Under the pieces are notes generated by a model. That model was given only the letters and a program-made list of their open reading frames with translations. It did not search any database and was not told the DNA's origin. This document shows positions 7,452 to 14,044 of a DNA stretch of 29,056 nt, in pieces. The position numbers were made by a program, and so were the translations under genes. How positions within the stretch are numbered: position 1 is the first letter of the stretch; each line of letters opens with the position of its first letter. Source of the stretch: AG-12 sp035531535 (lineage in GTDB: Bacteria > Chloroflexota > Dormibacteria > Aeolococcales > Bog-877); contig DATKSV010000017.1 in the NCBI GenBank assembly GCA_035531535.1, positions 1-29,056 of the forward strand. Reading direction: 5' to 3'.

Positions 7452-7864
7452 TGACTTTCCATCCCGAATGCCTCGGTCGCAGCTACTCGGCCCCACCCGA
7501 GATCCTCGACCGGGAGCGCCACCGCGCCTACGCGGCGGCCGTGACCGGCCAGGACCCGCCTCCCCACACGGCGCGGCCCCTGGCCTGCTTCGCCGCCGTG
7601 TACCTGCTCTGGCCGATCGTGCCCCAACTCTTCTCTGACCAGCTCGTGGGCCTCGACCTGCCGCGCCTACTCCACGGCGAGCAGGAGTTCTGGTTCGAGC
7701 GACCGTTGCAGTTCGGGGAGGAACTGACTCCGGAGGGCTCGGTGACGAGGGCCGAGGAGCGCCGCGGGATGGTCTTCGTGGAGCTCCTCTGCCACGGCCG
7801 CGACGGGCAGGGGGAGGCGGTGGCCCACTCCCGCAGCCTGTTTTTGGTGCGAGGCTCGGAGTGA
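7451..7864 (+). CDS. FAS1-like/MaoC N-terminal dehydratase subunit
   Basis: The 137-residue hot-dog-fold protein resembles the N-terminal, non-catalytic half of MaoC/FAS1-like dehydratases (HadA/HadC type): start LGRSYSAPPEILDRERHRAYAAAV, then HGEQEFWFERPLQFGEELT, and ending in a strand-rich region with VAHSRSLFLV. This half usually supplies the substrate-binding helix, while the partner carries the active site. The ATG at 7451 is chosen because the sequence becomes family-like exactly there and a -10 box lies 10 bases upstream; an upstream extension of the frame is arginine/proline-rich noise. The last four bases overlap the next gene (GTGA), so the subunits are co-translated, as expected for a heterodimer acting on acyl-thioesters. 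Confidence 0.8.
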   Translation: MTFHPECLGRSYSAPPEILDRERHRAYAAAVTGQDPPPHTARPLACFAAVYLLWPIVPQLFSDQLVGLDLPRLLHGEQEFWFERPLQFGEELTPEGSVTRAEERRGMVFVELLCHGRDGQGEAVAHSRSLFLVRGSE

Positions 7865-8280
7865 CCGAGGAGCGCCGCCTTGTGACCTTCCCACCGACCA
7901 TGGATGAGGAGCCTCCGAAGCTGAGCCAGCGGCTGACTCAGGAGCGCATCGACGCTTACGCGCAGGCGTCCGGGGACCACAACCCGATCCATCTCGACCC
8001 TGACTTCGCCCGGGCGGTCGGCCTGCCCTCCACGATCGCCCACGGGCTTCTCACCCTGGGCGTCGCCGCGGCGGAGATCGAGATCTGGGCTCAGGGAGCC
8101 GCCTGGACCTCTCGGGTGAGCTGCCGCTTCTCGGCCCCCCACCCGGCTGGACAGGTCGTCTCCGGCAAGCCCAGGGTCATCGAGTCAGAGGCGACCCGGG
8201 CTGCCATCGAGCTCGAGGCCGAGAACGAAGCGGGCGAGCGCGTCATCAGCCGCGGCCTGGTGGAATTGCGTTCGGTCTGA
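7861..8280 (+). CDS. MaoC-like (R)-specific enoyl-thioester hydratase subunit
   Basis: The 139-residue hot-dog protein carries the hydratase-2 motif: YAQASGDHNPIHLDPDFA with the Asp (ASGD) and His (NPIH) that form the catalytic pair, followed by GLPSTIAHGLLTLG. It should hydrate or dehydrate (R)-3-hydroxyacyl thioesters in fatty-acid or polyketide-like metabolism, paired with the upstream subunit. It starts at GTG 7861 inside the upstream stop, and GAGG within the upstream gene can serve as Shine-Dalgarno. It ends 7 bases from the convergent LppX-like gene. Whether the true substrate is acyl-CoA or acyl-ACP cannot be told. Confidence 0.9.
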   Translation: MTEERRLVTFPPTMDEEPPKLSQRLTQERIDAYAQASGDHNPIHLDPDFARAVGLPSTIAHGLLTLGVAAAEIEIWAQGAAWTSRVSCRFSAPHPAGQVVSGKPRVIESEATRAAIELEAENEAGERVISRGLVELRSV

Positions 8281-8287
8281 GGCGCGT

Positions 8288-9037
8288 CTAGGCCCGGCCC
8301 TGACTGCCGAGCCCAGCCCCCAGGCCGGCGATTACGTCCAGGAGGCTGACCGACGGCTTGGGCGCTGTGATTCCGAAGCTGGCGTTGAAGTTGGACAGGT
8401 TCAGATAGCTGCCTCCGCTCGCCGTGACCCGGATCGGCAACGGCTGGCCGCTGGTGGCCACGAAGACCGTGCTGGCGCCCTTGGTGACTGCCACCACACT
8501 CTGGCCGTCAAAGGTACTGGTGTGCCCCCGAGTGGCCTTGGCGTCGGCCTTAGTGAAGCCGGCCGCTGTCTGCTTGGCGGAAGTCAGCGCCGCCACCCCA
8601 TTGGTGAGCTGCTGAGCCAGGGGATTGTTGGCCGGGACCGAAACCCAGCGGTTCGCGAGTAGGCCCTGGAGCGCCCCTCCTCCAACCCCCGCCCAGAGGC
8701 TCGCGCTCTTGATGTAGTCGGTGCCCCTTATCTCCTCGAGCTGAAAGCTGAGGCTCCCCAAGGAGAACTGGCCCTCGCCGAGGTTGGCACCGGCCACCTT
8801 GAAGGTGAAAGTCCCCAGGCCACTGCCGGTGGGCACCTTGCCCTGGATCTCGTAGGACTTGGCTGCGGTCAGCGCGCTGGCGGTGTCGCGCAGGATCTGC
8901 TGGGGCGACTTGACGGCCTCCCCGTTGCTGCCGCAGGCGCTCACCAACAAGCCGGCTACCAGACCCAGCGCGACGGCGGCCAGCGATTGGTGTGGGGAGC
9001 TGGGCCCCGGCCGCCATCCCCACGGTTGAAACGTCAC
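8288..9037 (-). CDS. LppX/LprG-like lipoprotein
   Basis: The start is fixed by AAGGAGA (9049-9043) six bases before GTG 9037, which gives 249 residues. A longer frame to 9352 runs antisense through the SDR gene and is rejected. The signal peptide ends in lipobox LLVSAC (Cys35). The mature part fits the LppX_LprAFG pattern of a half-barrel lipid-binding lipoprotein: a helix QQILRDTASALTAAKSYEIQGKV, then antiparallel strands (GTFTFKVAGANLGEGQFSLG, IRGTDYIKSASLWAG), a NRWVSVPANNP segment, helices (LTNGVAALTS), and late strands (GQSVVAVTKGASTVFVATSG, LPIRVTASGGSYLNLSNFNAS). In mycobacteria such proteins carry lipids or lipoglycans to the outer envelope. The same role here is an inference, since sequence similarity in this family is low. 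Confidence 0.8.
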   Translation of the reverse strand: MTFQPWGWRPGPSSPHQSLAAVALGLVAGLLVSACGSNGEAVKSPQQILRDTASALTAAKSYEIQGKVPTGSGLGTFTFKVAGANLGEGQFSLGSLSFQLEEIRGTDYIKSASLWAGVGGGALQGLLANRWVSVPANNPLAQQLTNGVAALTSAKQTAAGFTKADAKATRGHTSTFDGQSVVAVTKGASTVFVATSGQPLPIRVTASGGSYLNLSNFNASFGITAPKPSVSLLDVIAGLGAGLGSQGRA

Positions 9038-9140
9038 TGCGGTCTCCTTGGCTGCCGGCGGGGCCAGGGGCATCGGCCTGGAGCCCGACCGTACGGGTGG
9101 ACGGGTGCTGGTGTCAAGATGGATACACTCCTTCATAGCT

Positions 9141-9980
9141 ATGGGGATGTTTGATCTGTCCGGCAAGGTGGCCCTGGTCACCGGAGGGTCTCGGGGCCTG
9201 GGACGCGCCGACGCCCTGGCGCTGGCCCGGGCCGGGGCCGATGTGGTGGTGACGGATCTGCTGGTGGAGTCGGACCCTGACCTGGAGTCGGTGGCCGCCC
9301 GCAGCGGCAGCGTGATGGCCCAGGTGATGGCATCGGAGCACGTGGTCTTCACCGAGCGGACCGCCGAGGAGATCCGCCTGATGGGCCGTCGCAGCAGCGC
9401 GATTCAGATGGACGTGACCGACACCCAGCTGGTGAGGGAGACCATCGACCGGGTGGTTGACGAGTTCGGGGCGATCGACATCTTGGTCAACAGCGCGGGA
9501 AGCCAGGACCATGTCAGTCAGATCCTCGACCAGTCGCCTGAGCTTTGGGAGCGCGACCTCCAGGTCACCCTCACCGGCGCCTTCAACTGCACGCAGGCGG
9601 TCTGGCCCCACATGCGCGCCCGCAATTTTGGCCGCCTGATCTACATGTCCTCGGTCGCGGGAGTGGAGGGGGGCTTCGGCCAGGCCAGCGCCAGTGCCAC
9701 CGCCGCCGGTGTCCTCGGGCTCATGAAGTCCATGGCCCTGGAGGGCGCGCGCCACGGAATCACCAGCAACGCCATCGTGGCCGGGATCATCGCCACCGAG
9801 AGTTTCCGGACCACCCCGCCGGCCCTGGTCGACCGGATGATCCTGAGGACCGCTATGCGGGAGCTGGGCCGTCCCGAAGATGTAGCCGGCGCGGTCTGCT
9901 ACCTGGCCAGCCCCGAGGCCCGCTACGTGACGGGAGTCGAGCTGACGGTCGCCGGAGGCATCGACCTCTTCACCTTTTAG
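9141..9980 (+). CDS. Short-chain dehydrogenase homologue lacking the catalytic Tyr and Lys
   Basis: The 279-residue protein has a full Rossmann SDR scaffold: dinucleotide motif TGGSRGLG, an Asp after strand 2 (VVTDLL), QMDVTD, and NSAG in place of NNAG. The strand-5 serine pair MSSVAG (Ser171) is present. It ends in the typical ASPEARYVTGVELTVAGGI. The active-site helix reads GQASASATAAGVLG where active SDRs have a YxxxK motif. Ala184 sits 13 residues after Ser171, exactly where Tyr belongs, and Ala188 is where Lys belongs. Cofactor binding may persist, but normal redox chemistry is unlikely. An insert of about 35 residues (VESDPDLESVAARSG onwards) follows strand 2. ATG 9141 or the in-frame ATG 9147 could be the start; neither has a strong Shine-Dalgarno. 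It lies next to dehydratase genes, but no partner is proven. Confidence 0.88.
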   Translation: MGMFDLSGKVALVTGGSRGLGRADALALARAGADVVVTDLLVESDPDLESVAARSGSVMAQVMASEHVVFTERTAEEIRLMGRRSSAIQMDVTDTQLVRETIDRVVDEFGAIDILVNSAGSQDHVSQILDQSPELWERDLQVTLTGAFNCTQAVWPHMRARNFGRLIYMSSVAGVEGGFGQASASATAAGVLGLMKSMALEGARHGITSNAIVAGIIATESFRTTPPALVDRMILRTAMRELGRPEDVAGAVCYLASPEARYVTGVELTVAGGIDLFTF

Positions 9981-9993
9981 GGGCTAAGATTCT

Positions 9994-10030
9994 GGACAAT
10001 TGTCCCAGGCTTGCTTTTCCCTGCTATAGT
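9994..10030 (+). promoter_or_regulatory. Promoter with palindrome GGACAATTGTCC upstream of the zinc-ribbon gene
   Basis: A perfect 12-bp palindrome occupies 9994-10005. TTGTCC inside it (10000-10005) can act as -35 for TATAGT at 10025-10030 with a 19-bp spacer. The T-rich spacer (TTGCTTTTCCC) stands out from the local base composition. The leader to the start codon would be about 70-80 bases. The palindrome could be an operator overlapping the -35. Confidence 0.6.
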
Positions 10031-10106
10031 ACCGGCCGCCAGACACAGTTCCGGGCGGCGATACAAGGCGCGACCGAGTGGTCCTGGCTAGCTAACGTGT
10101 TGGAGG

Positions 10107-10433
10107 ATGCTCGGATTGAGCCTCGTCGACGTCACCCTGACCTGCCGGGAGTGCGGGTCGGAATTCATCTTTACGGCCGGGGAACAACAGTTTTATCAGT
10201 CAAAGGGCCTGGTCAATCAGCCGACGCGCTGCCAGCCCTGCCGCCAGCTGGCCAAGGCCTCCCGCCAGGGCTCCAGCGGCGGATATGGTTCGTCGGGGCC
10301 ACGGGCGCCCCGGCAGATGCACGAGGTGGTCTGCGCCGATTGCGGCACACTCACCCAAGTGCCGTTTGAGCCCAAGTACGATCGACCCGTCTACTGCAGT
10401 GCCTGCTTCGAGAACCATCGGGTGGCCCGCTAA
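10107..10433 (+). CDS. Small zinc-ribbon protein of unknown function
   Basis: The protein of about 105 residues has two Cys-pair clusters. The first is LTCRECGSEFIFTAGEQQFY then TRCQPCRQ, a treble-clef or ribbon known from uncharacterised 'probable zinc-ribbon' proteins. The second is VVCADCGTLTQVPFEP then YCSACF, a CxxC-x(n)-CxxC ribbon. A Gly/Ser/Arg-rich flexible linker (QGSSGGYGSSG) joins them. The pattern suggests two Zn sites and possibly RNA or DNA contact, but no function is established. ATG 10107 touches its GGAGG with no spacing. The in-frame TTG at 10116 has that GGAGG (10102-10106) nine bases upstream and gives an N terminus nearer the family pattern, so it may be the true start. 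The stop codon abuts the convergent CinA-like gene with zero spacer. A strong promoter precedes it. Confidence 0.8.
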   Translation: MLGLSLVDVTLTCRECGSEFIFTAGEQQFYQSKGLVNQPTRCQPCRQLAKASRQGSSGGYGSSGPRAPRQMHEVVCADCGTLTQVPFEPKYDRPVYCSACFENHRVAR

Positions 10434-11213
10434 CTAAGGGCGAGATGGGGGCGCCTGCTCACGCAGCGCCCCCATTGCGCGCTCCAGTGCGGTCCTGTCC
10501 GCGGCGCCAGCTCGGATGATCACATCTCCGAGCTCCGCCTGCGGATAGGACCCGAAGCGCACCTCGGGGTACTCCTCAGCCAACCTGGTGAGGACGGGGA
10601 AGAACTGGGACTCGGGGACTCCCGAGTACCTCTGCTCCGCGTACACCGCCGCCGTCGGCCCCTGGCAGAAGACGGGGACGATCTCCTGCTCGACGATGGC
10701 TCTCAGCTCCTTGGGCACCCCCGGCAACACCAGGAGCCAGCGCCGGTCCCCGTGGGTGGGCAGCGGCAGCGCCAGCGGCGGAGCCAGTCCGACCGGGTTG
10801 GCAAGGACCAAGGCGCCCGCCGGGATCAGCGCCATCTTGCGATGGCCCGGGTTGGGCTCGGTGCTGGCAATCCGGCCCGCCTGGTGGAGCTGAGAAATCC
10901 TCTCTTGGATCCGGATCAGGGTGGGACCGTCCTCCCGAAGCGGAAGCCCCAGGGCGGCGGCCAAGGCGGCTGTGGTGCGGTCGTCAGGCGTCGGCCCCAG
11001 GCCGCCGCAGCAGAAGACGCGGTCGATCCCACTGGCATCGGCACTTGCCACCAGTTCGATGATGTCAGCAGCGGAATCCCCGATCACGACCATCCGGCGG
11101 ACCGGGTACGGAGTCTCGCGCAGCCGCTGGGCAAGCCAGTGGGAGTTGCTGTCGGCGGTGTGTCCAGACAGCAACTCGTCACCGATCGCCACGACCCAAC
11201 TCCCGGTTCCCAT
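10434..11213 (-). CDS. CinA-like MoCF-domain protein (no PncC amidase domain)
   Basis: The product of about 259 residues matches the N-terminal half of CinA: VVAIGDELLSGHTADSNSHWLAQRL, then the MoCF phosphate-binding motif CCGGLGPTPDDRT. Next come GHRKMALIPAGALVLANPVGLAPP, LLVLPGVPKELRAIVEQEIVPVF and the middle-domain strands FGSYPQAELGDVIIRAG. It stops before the C-terminal PncC/nicotinamide-nucleotide amidase domain of full-length CinA. In CinA this half carries the ADP-ribose pyrophosphatase (COG1058) activity linked to NAD-derivative recycling. That role is known for the family and not shown here. ATG 11213 is preferred; TTG 11225 is an alternative. It is divergent from the H+-PPase gene and converges with the zinc-ribbon gene, their stop codons adjoining. 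Confidence 0.85.
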   Translation of the reverse strand: MGTGSWVVAIGDELLSGHTADSNSHWLAQRLRETPYPVRRMVVIGDSAADIIELVASADASGIDRVFCCGGLGPTPDDRTTAALAAALGLPLREDGPTLIRIQERISQLHQAGRIASTEPNPGHRKMALIPAGALVLANPVGLAPPLALPLPTHGDRRWLLVLPGVPKELRAIVEQEIVPVFCQGPTAAVYAEQRYSGVPESQFFPVLTRLAEEYPEVRFGSYPQAELGDVIIRAGAADRTALERAMGALREQAPPSRP

Positions 11214-11270
11214 GTCCTTAGCCAATCTCCATTTGCCGCCCGGGGGCGCCCGCCACCAGCCGCCGGGATG

Positions 11271-11298
11271 GTGCCGGGTGGCCCCGCAGGGATATAAT
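11271..11298 (+). promoter_or_regulatory. Promoter of the H+-pyrophosphatase gene
   Basis: A perfect TATAAT lies at 11293-11298, with GTGCCG (11271-11276) as a weak -35 16 bases upstream. The leader to the ATG at 11390 would be about 85 bases and contains GGGAGGT (11369-11375) as Shine-Dalgarno. Confidence 0.55.
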
Positions 11299-11389
11299 CC
11301 GGCGGCTTCGACTGCGCCCTTGAGCGGGTCGGCGTGCGCTCACTCAGTTTCCTTTAGTTTTGCCGCGCGGCTGGGAGGTCATCGCGCCC

Positions 11390-13432
11390 ATGAACCGATC
11401 CGTACTTATCCCGGTGCTACTGGCTGGAATTCTGGCGCTCCTCTACGGGGCGGCCCTAGCCCGCTGGGTGCTCCGGCGCTCCCCCGGCAACGAACGCATG
11501 CAGGAGATCGGGCAGGCGATCCGCGAGGGAGCCTCAGCGTACCTCAACCGCCAGTACAGCATCATCGGGGTGATCGGGGTGGTACTGGCGATCCTGCTGG
11601 CCCTGGGGGGCCTGATCAACTCGGCCCTGGGGTGGCAGACCGCGCTGCTCTTCCTGTTCGGCGCCGGCCTCTCCGCCAGTGCCGGCTACATCGGCATGAA
11701 CGTATCGGTCCGCAGCAACTACCGCACCGCCGAGGCCGCCCGCTCCGGGCTGGCTCCGGCCTTCCGGGTCGCCTTCAACGGCGGTGCCGTGACCGGGTTC
11801 TTCGTGGTCGGCCTGGGGCTGATCGGGGTCACCGTCGCCTTCTGGATCCTGGACAAGCCGCAGTCGATCGTGGGGCTGGCTTTCGGCGCCTCCCTGATCT
11901 CGGTGTTCGCCCGCCTGGGGGGTGGGATCTACACCAAGGCGGCCGACGTGGGCGCCGACTTGGTGGGTAAGATCGAGGCGGGCATCCCCGAGGATGACCC
12001 CCGCAACCCCGCCGTGATCGCGGACAACGTGGGCGACAACGTGGGCGACTGCGCGGGGATGGCGGCCGACCTCTTCGAGACCTATGCGGTCACCGCGGTG
12101 GCGGCCATGCTCCTGGGCGGGCTGGAGTTCCACAGCTTCGGGCTCACCGTCTACCCCCTGCTGCTGGGAGCGATCAGCATCGTGGCCTCCATCATCGGCA
12201 CCTTCTTCGTCCGCATCGGCAAGGGCGGCTGGATCATGGGCGCGCTCTACAAGGGCCTGCTGGTGGCGGCGGTGGTGGCGATCGCCGGCTTCGCCATCCT
12301 CACCATCGCCCTGAACTCCAGCGGCGCCCTCAGCTCCAAGGTCCTGGGGCACCCGGTCATCAACCTCTTCTGGGCGGGCGTGATCGGGATCGTGATCACC
12401 ATCCTGATCGTGGCCATCACCGAGTACTTCACCGGTGCCCAGTTCAGCCCGGTGCGCTCGATCGCCCGCGCCTCCCAGACCGGGCACGCCACCAATATCA
12501 TCGCCGGGCTGGCGGTGGGCCTGGAGGCGGCGGCCCCGCCCGTGTTCGTGATCGCGGTGGGAATCCTGGGCGCGTACGCACTGGCAGGCCTGTACGGGAT
12601 CGCGGTCGCCGCCATGGCCCTGCTGAGCATGGTCGGGATCGTGGTCGCGATCGACGCCTACGGGCCGATCACTGACAACGCCGGCGGGATCGCGGAGATG
12701 GCGGACCTGCCCGAGGCGGTCCGCAACATCACCGACCCCCTGGACGCGGTAGGCAACACCACCAAGGCCGTCACCAAGGGCTACGCGATCGGGTCGGCGG
12801 CGCTGGCCGCGCTGGTGCTCTTCGCGGGCTACACCCTGACCCTGGGCAATCACCACTACAACTTCAGCTTGAGCAACCCCAGCGTGATCGTAGGGCTGCT
12901 CTTCGGGGGCATCCTGCCGATGCTGTTCGCGTCCCTCTCGATGCAGGCCGTGGGCCGGGCCGCAGGTGGAGTGGTGGAAGAGGTCAGACGGCAGTTCCGG
13001 GAGATCCCCGGAATCATGGACGGCACGGCTCGCCCGCTCTACGGTCGGGCGGTGGCGATCGTGACCCGGGCGGCCCAACGGGAGATGATCCTGCCCGGGC
13101 TCATCCCGGTGGTGGCCCCCCTCCTGGTGGGCTTCATCCTCGGTCCGGTGGCATTGGGCGGGATGCTGATCGGGACCATCGTGGTGGGACTGTTCATCGC
13201 CCTCCAGATGACCTCGGGCGGGGGCGCCTGGGACAACGCCAAGAAGTACATTGAAGAGGGGAACTACGGCGGCAAGGGCACCGAGGCCCACGCCGCCGCG
13301 GTGACCGGGGACACCGTCGGCGATCCCTACAAGGACACCGCCGGGCCGGCGATAAACCCCATGATCAAGGTGGTCAACATCATCGCCATCCTGATTGCCC
13401 CCATCATCGCCACCCACTACCTGATTCACTGA
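11390..13432 (+). CDS. hppA: Membrane-embedded H+-translocating pyrophosphatase, K+-independent type
   Basis: The 680-residue polytopic protein, with about 16 hydrophobic helices, couples cytosolic PPi hydrolysis to proton export. The PPi/Mg site signatures are all present: DVGADLVGKIEAGIPEDD, the following PRNPAVIADNVGDNVGDCAG stretch, DAYGPITDNAGGIAEM in the middle, and DTVGDPYKDTAGPAINPM near the C terminus. The determinant of K+ dependence reads GNTTKAVTKG with Lys459. Lys here marks the K+-independent subfamily, whereas K+-dependent enzymes have Ala. ATG 11390 gives a normal N terminus (hydrophobic MNRSVLIPVLLAG) and has GGAGG upstream, though with a long spacing of about 11; an in-frame TTG at 11360 is less likely. 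The enzyme probably recovers energy from biosynthetic PPi. A perfect 14-bp inverted repeat follows the stop. Confidence 0.97.
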   Translation: MNRSVLIPVLLAGILALLYGAALARWVLRRSPGNERMQEIGQAIREGASAYLNRQYSIIGVIGVVLAILLALGGLINSALGWQTALLFLFGAGLSASAGYIGMNVSVRSNYRTAEAARSGLAPAFRVAFNGGAVTGFFVVGLGLIGVTVAFWILDKPQSIVGLAFGASLISVFARLGGGIYTKAADVGADLVGKIEAGIPEDDPRNPAVIADNVGDNVGDCAGMAADLFETYAVTAVAAMLLGGLEFHSFGLTVYPLLLGAISIVASIIGTFFVRIGKGGWIMGALYKGLLVAAVVAIAGFAILTIALNSSGALSSKVLGHPVINLFWAGVIGIVITILIVAITEYFTGAQFSPVRSIARASQTGHATNIIAGLAVGLEAAAPPVFVIAVGILGAYALAGLYGIAVAAMALLSMVGIVVAIDAYGPITDNAGGIAEMADLPEAVRNITDPLDAVGNTTKAVTKGYAIGSAALAALVLFAGYTLTLGNHHYNFSLSNPSVIVGLLFGGILPMLFASLSMQAVGRAAGGVVEEVRRQFREIPGIMDGTARPLYGRAVAIVTRAAQREMILPGLIPVVAPLLVGFILGPVALGGMLIGTIVVGLFIALQMTSGGGAWDNAKKYIEEGNYGGKGTEAHAAAVTGDTVGDPYKDTAGPAINPMIKVVNIIAILIAPIIATHYLIH

Positions 13433-13437
13433 CCCAC

Positions 13438-13473
13438 CCCGGGCGGGCGGGACCTGGGGCCCGCCCGCCCGGG
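13438..13473 (+). terminator. 14-bp perfect inverted repeat after the H+-PPase gene
   Basis: CCCGGGCGGGCGGG (13438-13451) and its exact complement CCCGCCCGCCCGGG (13460-13473) flank an 8-base loop. There is no T tract. It sits between the H+-PPase stop and the Shine-Dalgarno of the small downstream gene. It could end transcription, act as an attenuator, or stabilise the 3' end of the PPase message. Confidence 0.65.
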
Positions 13474-13487
13474 AGCAGGAAGAAACC

Positions 13488-13829
13488 ATGGACGAGCCGC
13501 AGCAGGCTGAGTATCTGGAGGAGATCGCCGACCTGCGCGCGCGCCTGGCCAAGCTCGAGCAGGAGCAGGCCGACCCCACCCTGATCGAGGAGTACGCGAC
13601 CGAGGTGAGGCTCTTGGAGGCGCTGCTGCTGGCAGCCAGAGAGCTCCGCGATCAGGTGAGGACGCGCCCCGAGCTGGCCGAGCGGATGAGCCTGCACGGC
13701 TTTGTGGCGACCCGATTCCAGGACATATACGCCTTCGTCTACGACCGCGCCATCGAGATCGATCTGGCCGGCAGGGACCTCGCCCGGGCAGTGGATCAGA
13801 CCAACTTCGCCGATTTGCTGGCGGACTGA
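13488..13829 (+). CDS. Small coiled-coil protein of unknown function
   Basis: The family is not recognised. The 113-residue acidic protein starts at ATG 13488 with AGGAAGAA about 5 bases upstream. Residues 5-60 are a heptad-like charged helix (YLEEIADLRARLAKLEQEQ, then EVRLLEALLLAARELRDQV), predicted as coiled coil. The second half (FVATRFQDIYAFVYDRAIEI, DLARAVDQTNFADLL) looks helical and compact. It has no signal peptide, membrane segment or cysteine. It is only 55 bases from the H+-PPase stop, separated by a large hairpin, so it may be transcribed from PPase read-through. A terminator-like hairpin follows at 13850. Coding is supported by the ribosome binding site, the composition and the lack of a competing frame. 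Confidence 0.65.
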   Translation: MDEPQQAEYLEEIADLRARLAKLEQEQADPTLIEEYATEVRLLEALLLAARELRDQVRTRPELAERMSLHGFVATRFQDIYAFVYDRAIEIDLAGRDLARAVDQTNFADLLAD

Positions 13830-13849
13830 TCGCAGGCGGTTCGGACCCG

Positions 13850-13875
13850 CCGGCGTCGGCTTGGCTCGACGCCGG
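13850..13875 (+). terminator. Hairpin after the small coiled-coil gene
   Basis: CCGGCGTCG (13850-13858) pairs perfectly with CGACGCCGG (13867-13875) across an 8-base loop, 20 bases after the stop codon. There is no T tract. Confidence 0.6.
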
Positions 13876-13999
13876 GTGAGTGCTGGCGACCTCAAGGTGG
13901 CCAGCAGTTCGAAATCACCCCGGAGAGGGATGGCGCTAGCCTCGGTTTCCAGCTAAGCTCACTGGCCTGACTGGAATCGGCCCCGGAGCACCTGCCAAT

Positions 14000-14014
14000 T
14001 CACTGGGCCAGTGA
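14000..14014. promoter_or_regulatory. Palindrome TCACTGG-G-CCAGTGA upstream of the substrate-binding protein gene
   Basis: Perfect 7-bp arms around a single G lie about 30 bases before the GTG start at 14045. A related half-site, TCACTGGCC, occurs some 45 bases further upstream. The position fits an operator or a leader hairpin. No promoter is clear enough to decide. Confidence 0.4.
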
Positions 14015-14044
14015 GGGGCACCTAACTAAGAGGTGGGCAAACCC

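Noticed and set aside
9038..9352. N-terminal extension of the LppX-like gene on the minus strand
   Set aside because: It overlaps the SDR gene antisense and is Ser/Arg/Thr-rich. A perfect Shine-Dalgarno fixes the start at GTG 9037.
11534..13579. 681-residue open frame antisense to the H+-pyrophosphatase gene
   Set aside because: It lies entirely opposite a conserved gene and is dominated by His/Gly/Asp-rich composition caused by GC-biased third positions. No motif is seen.
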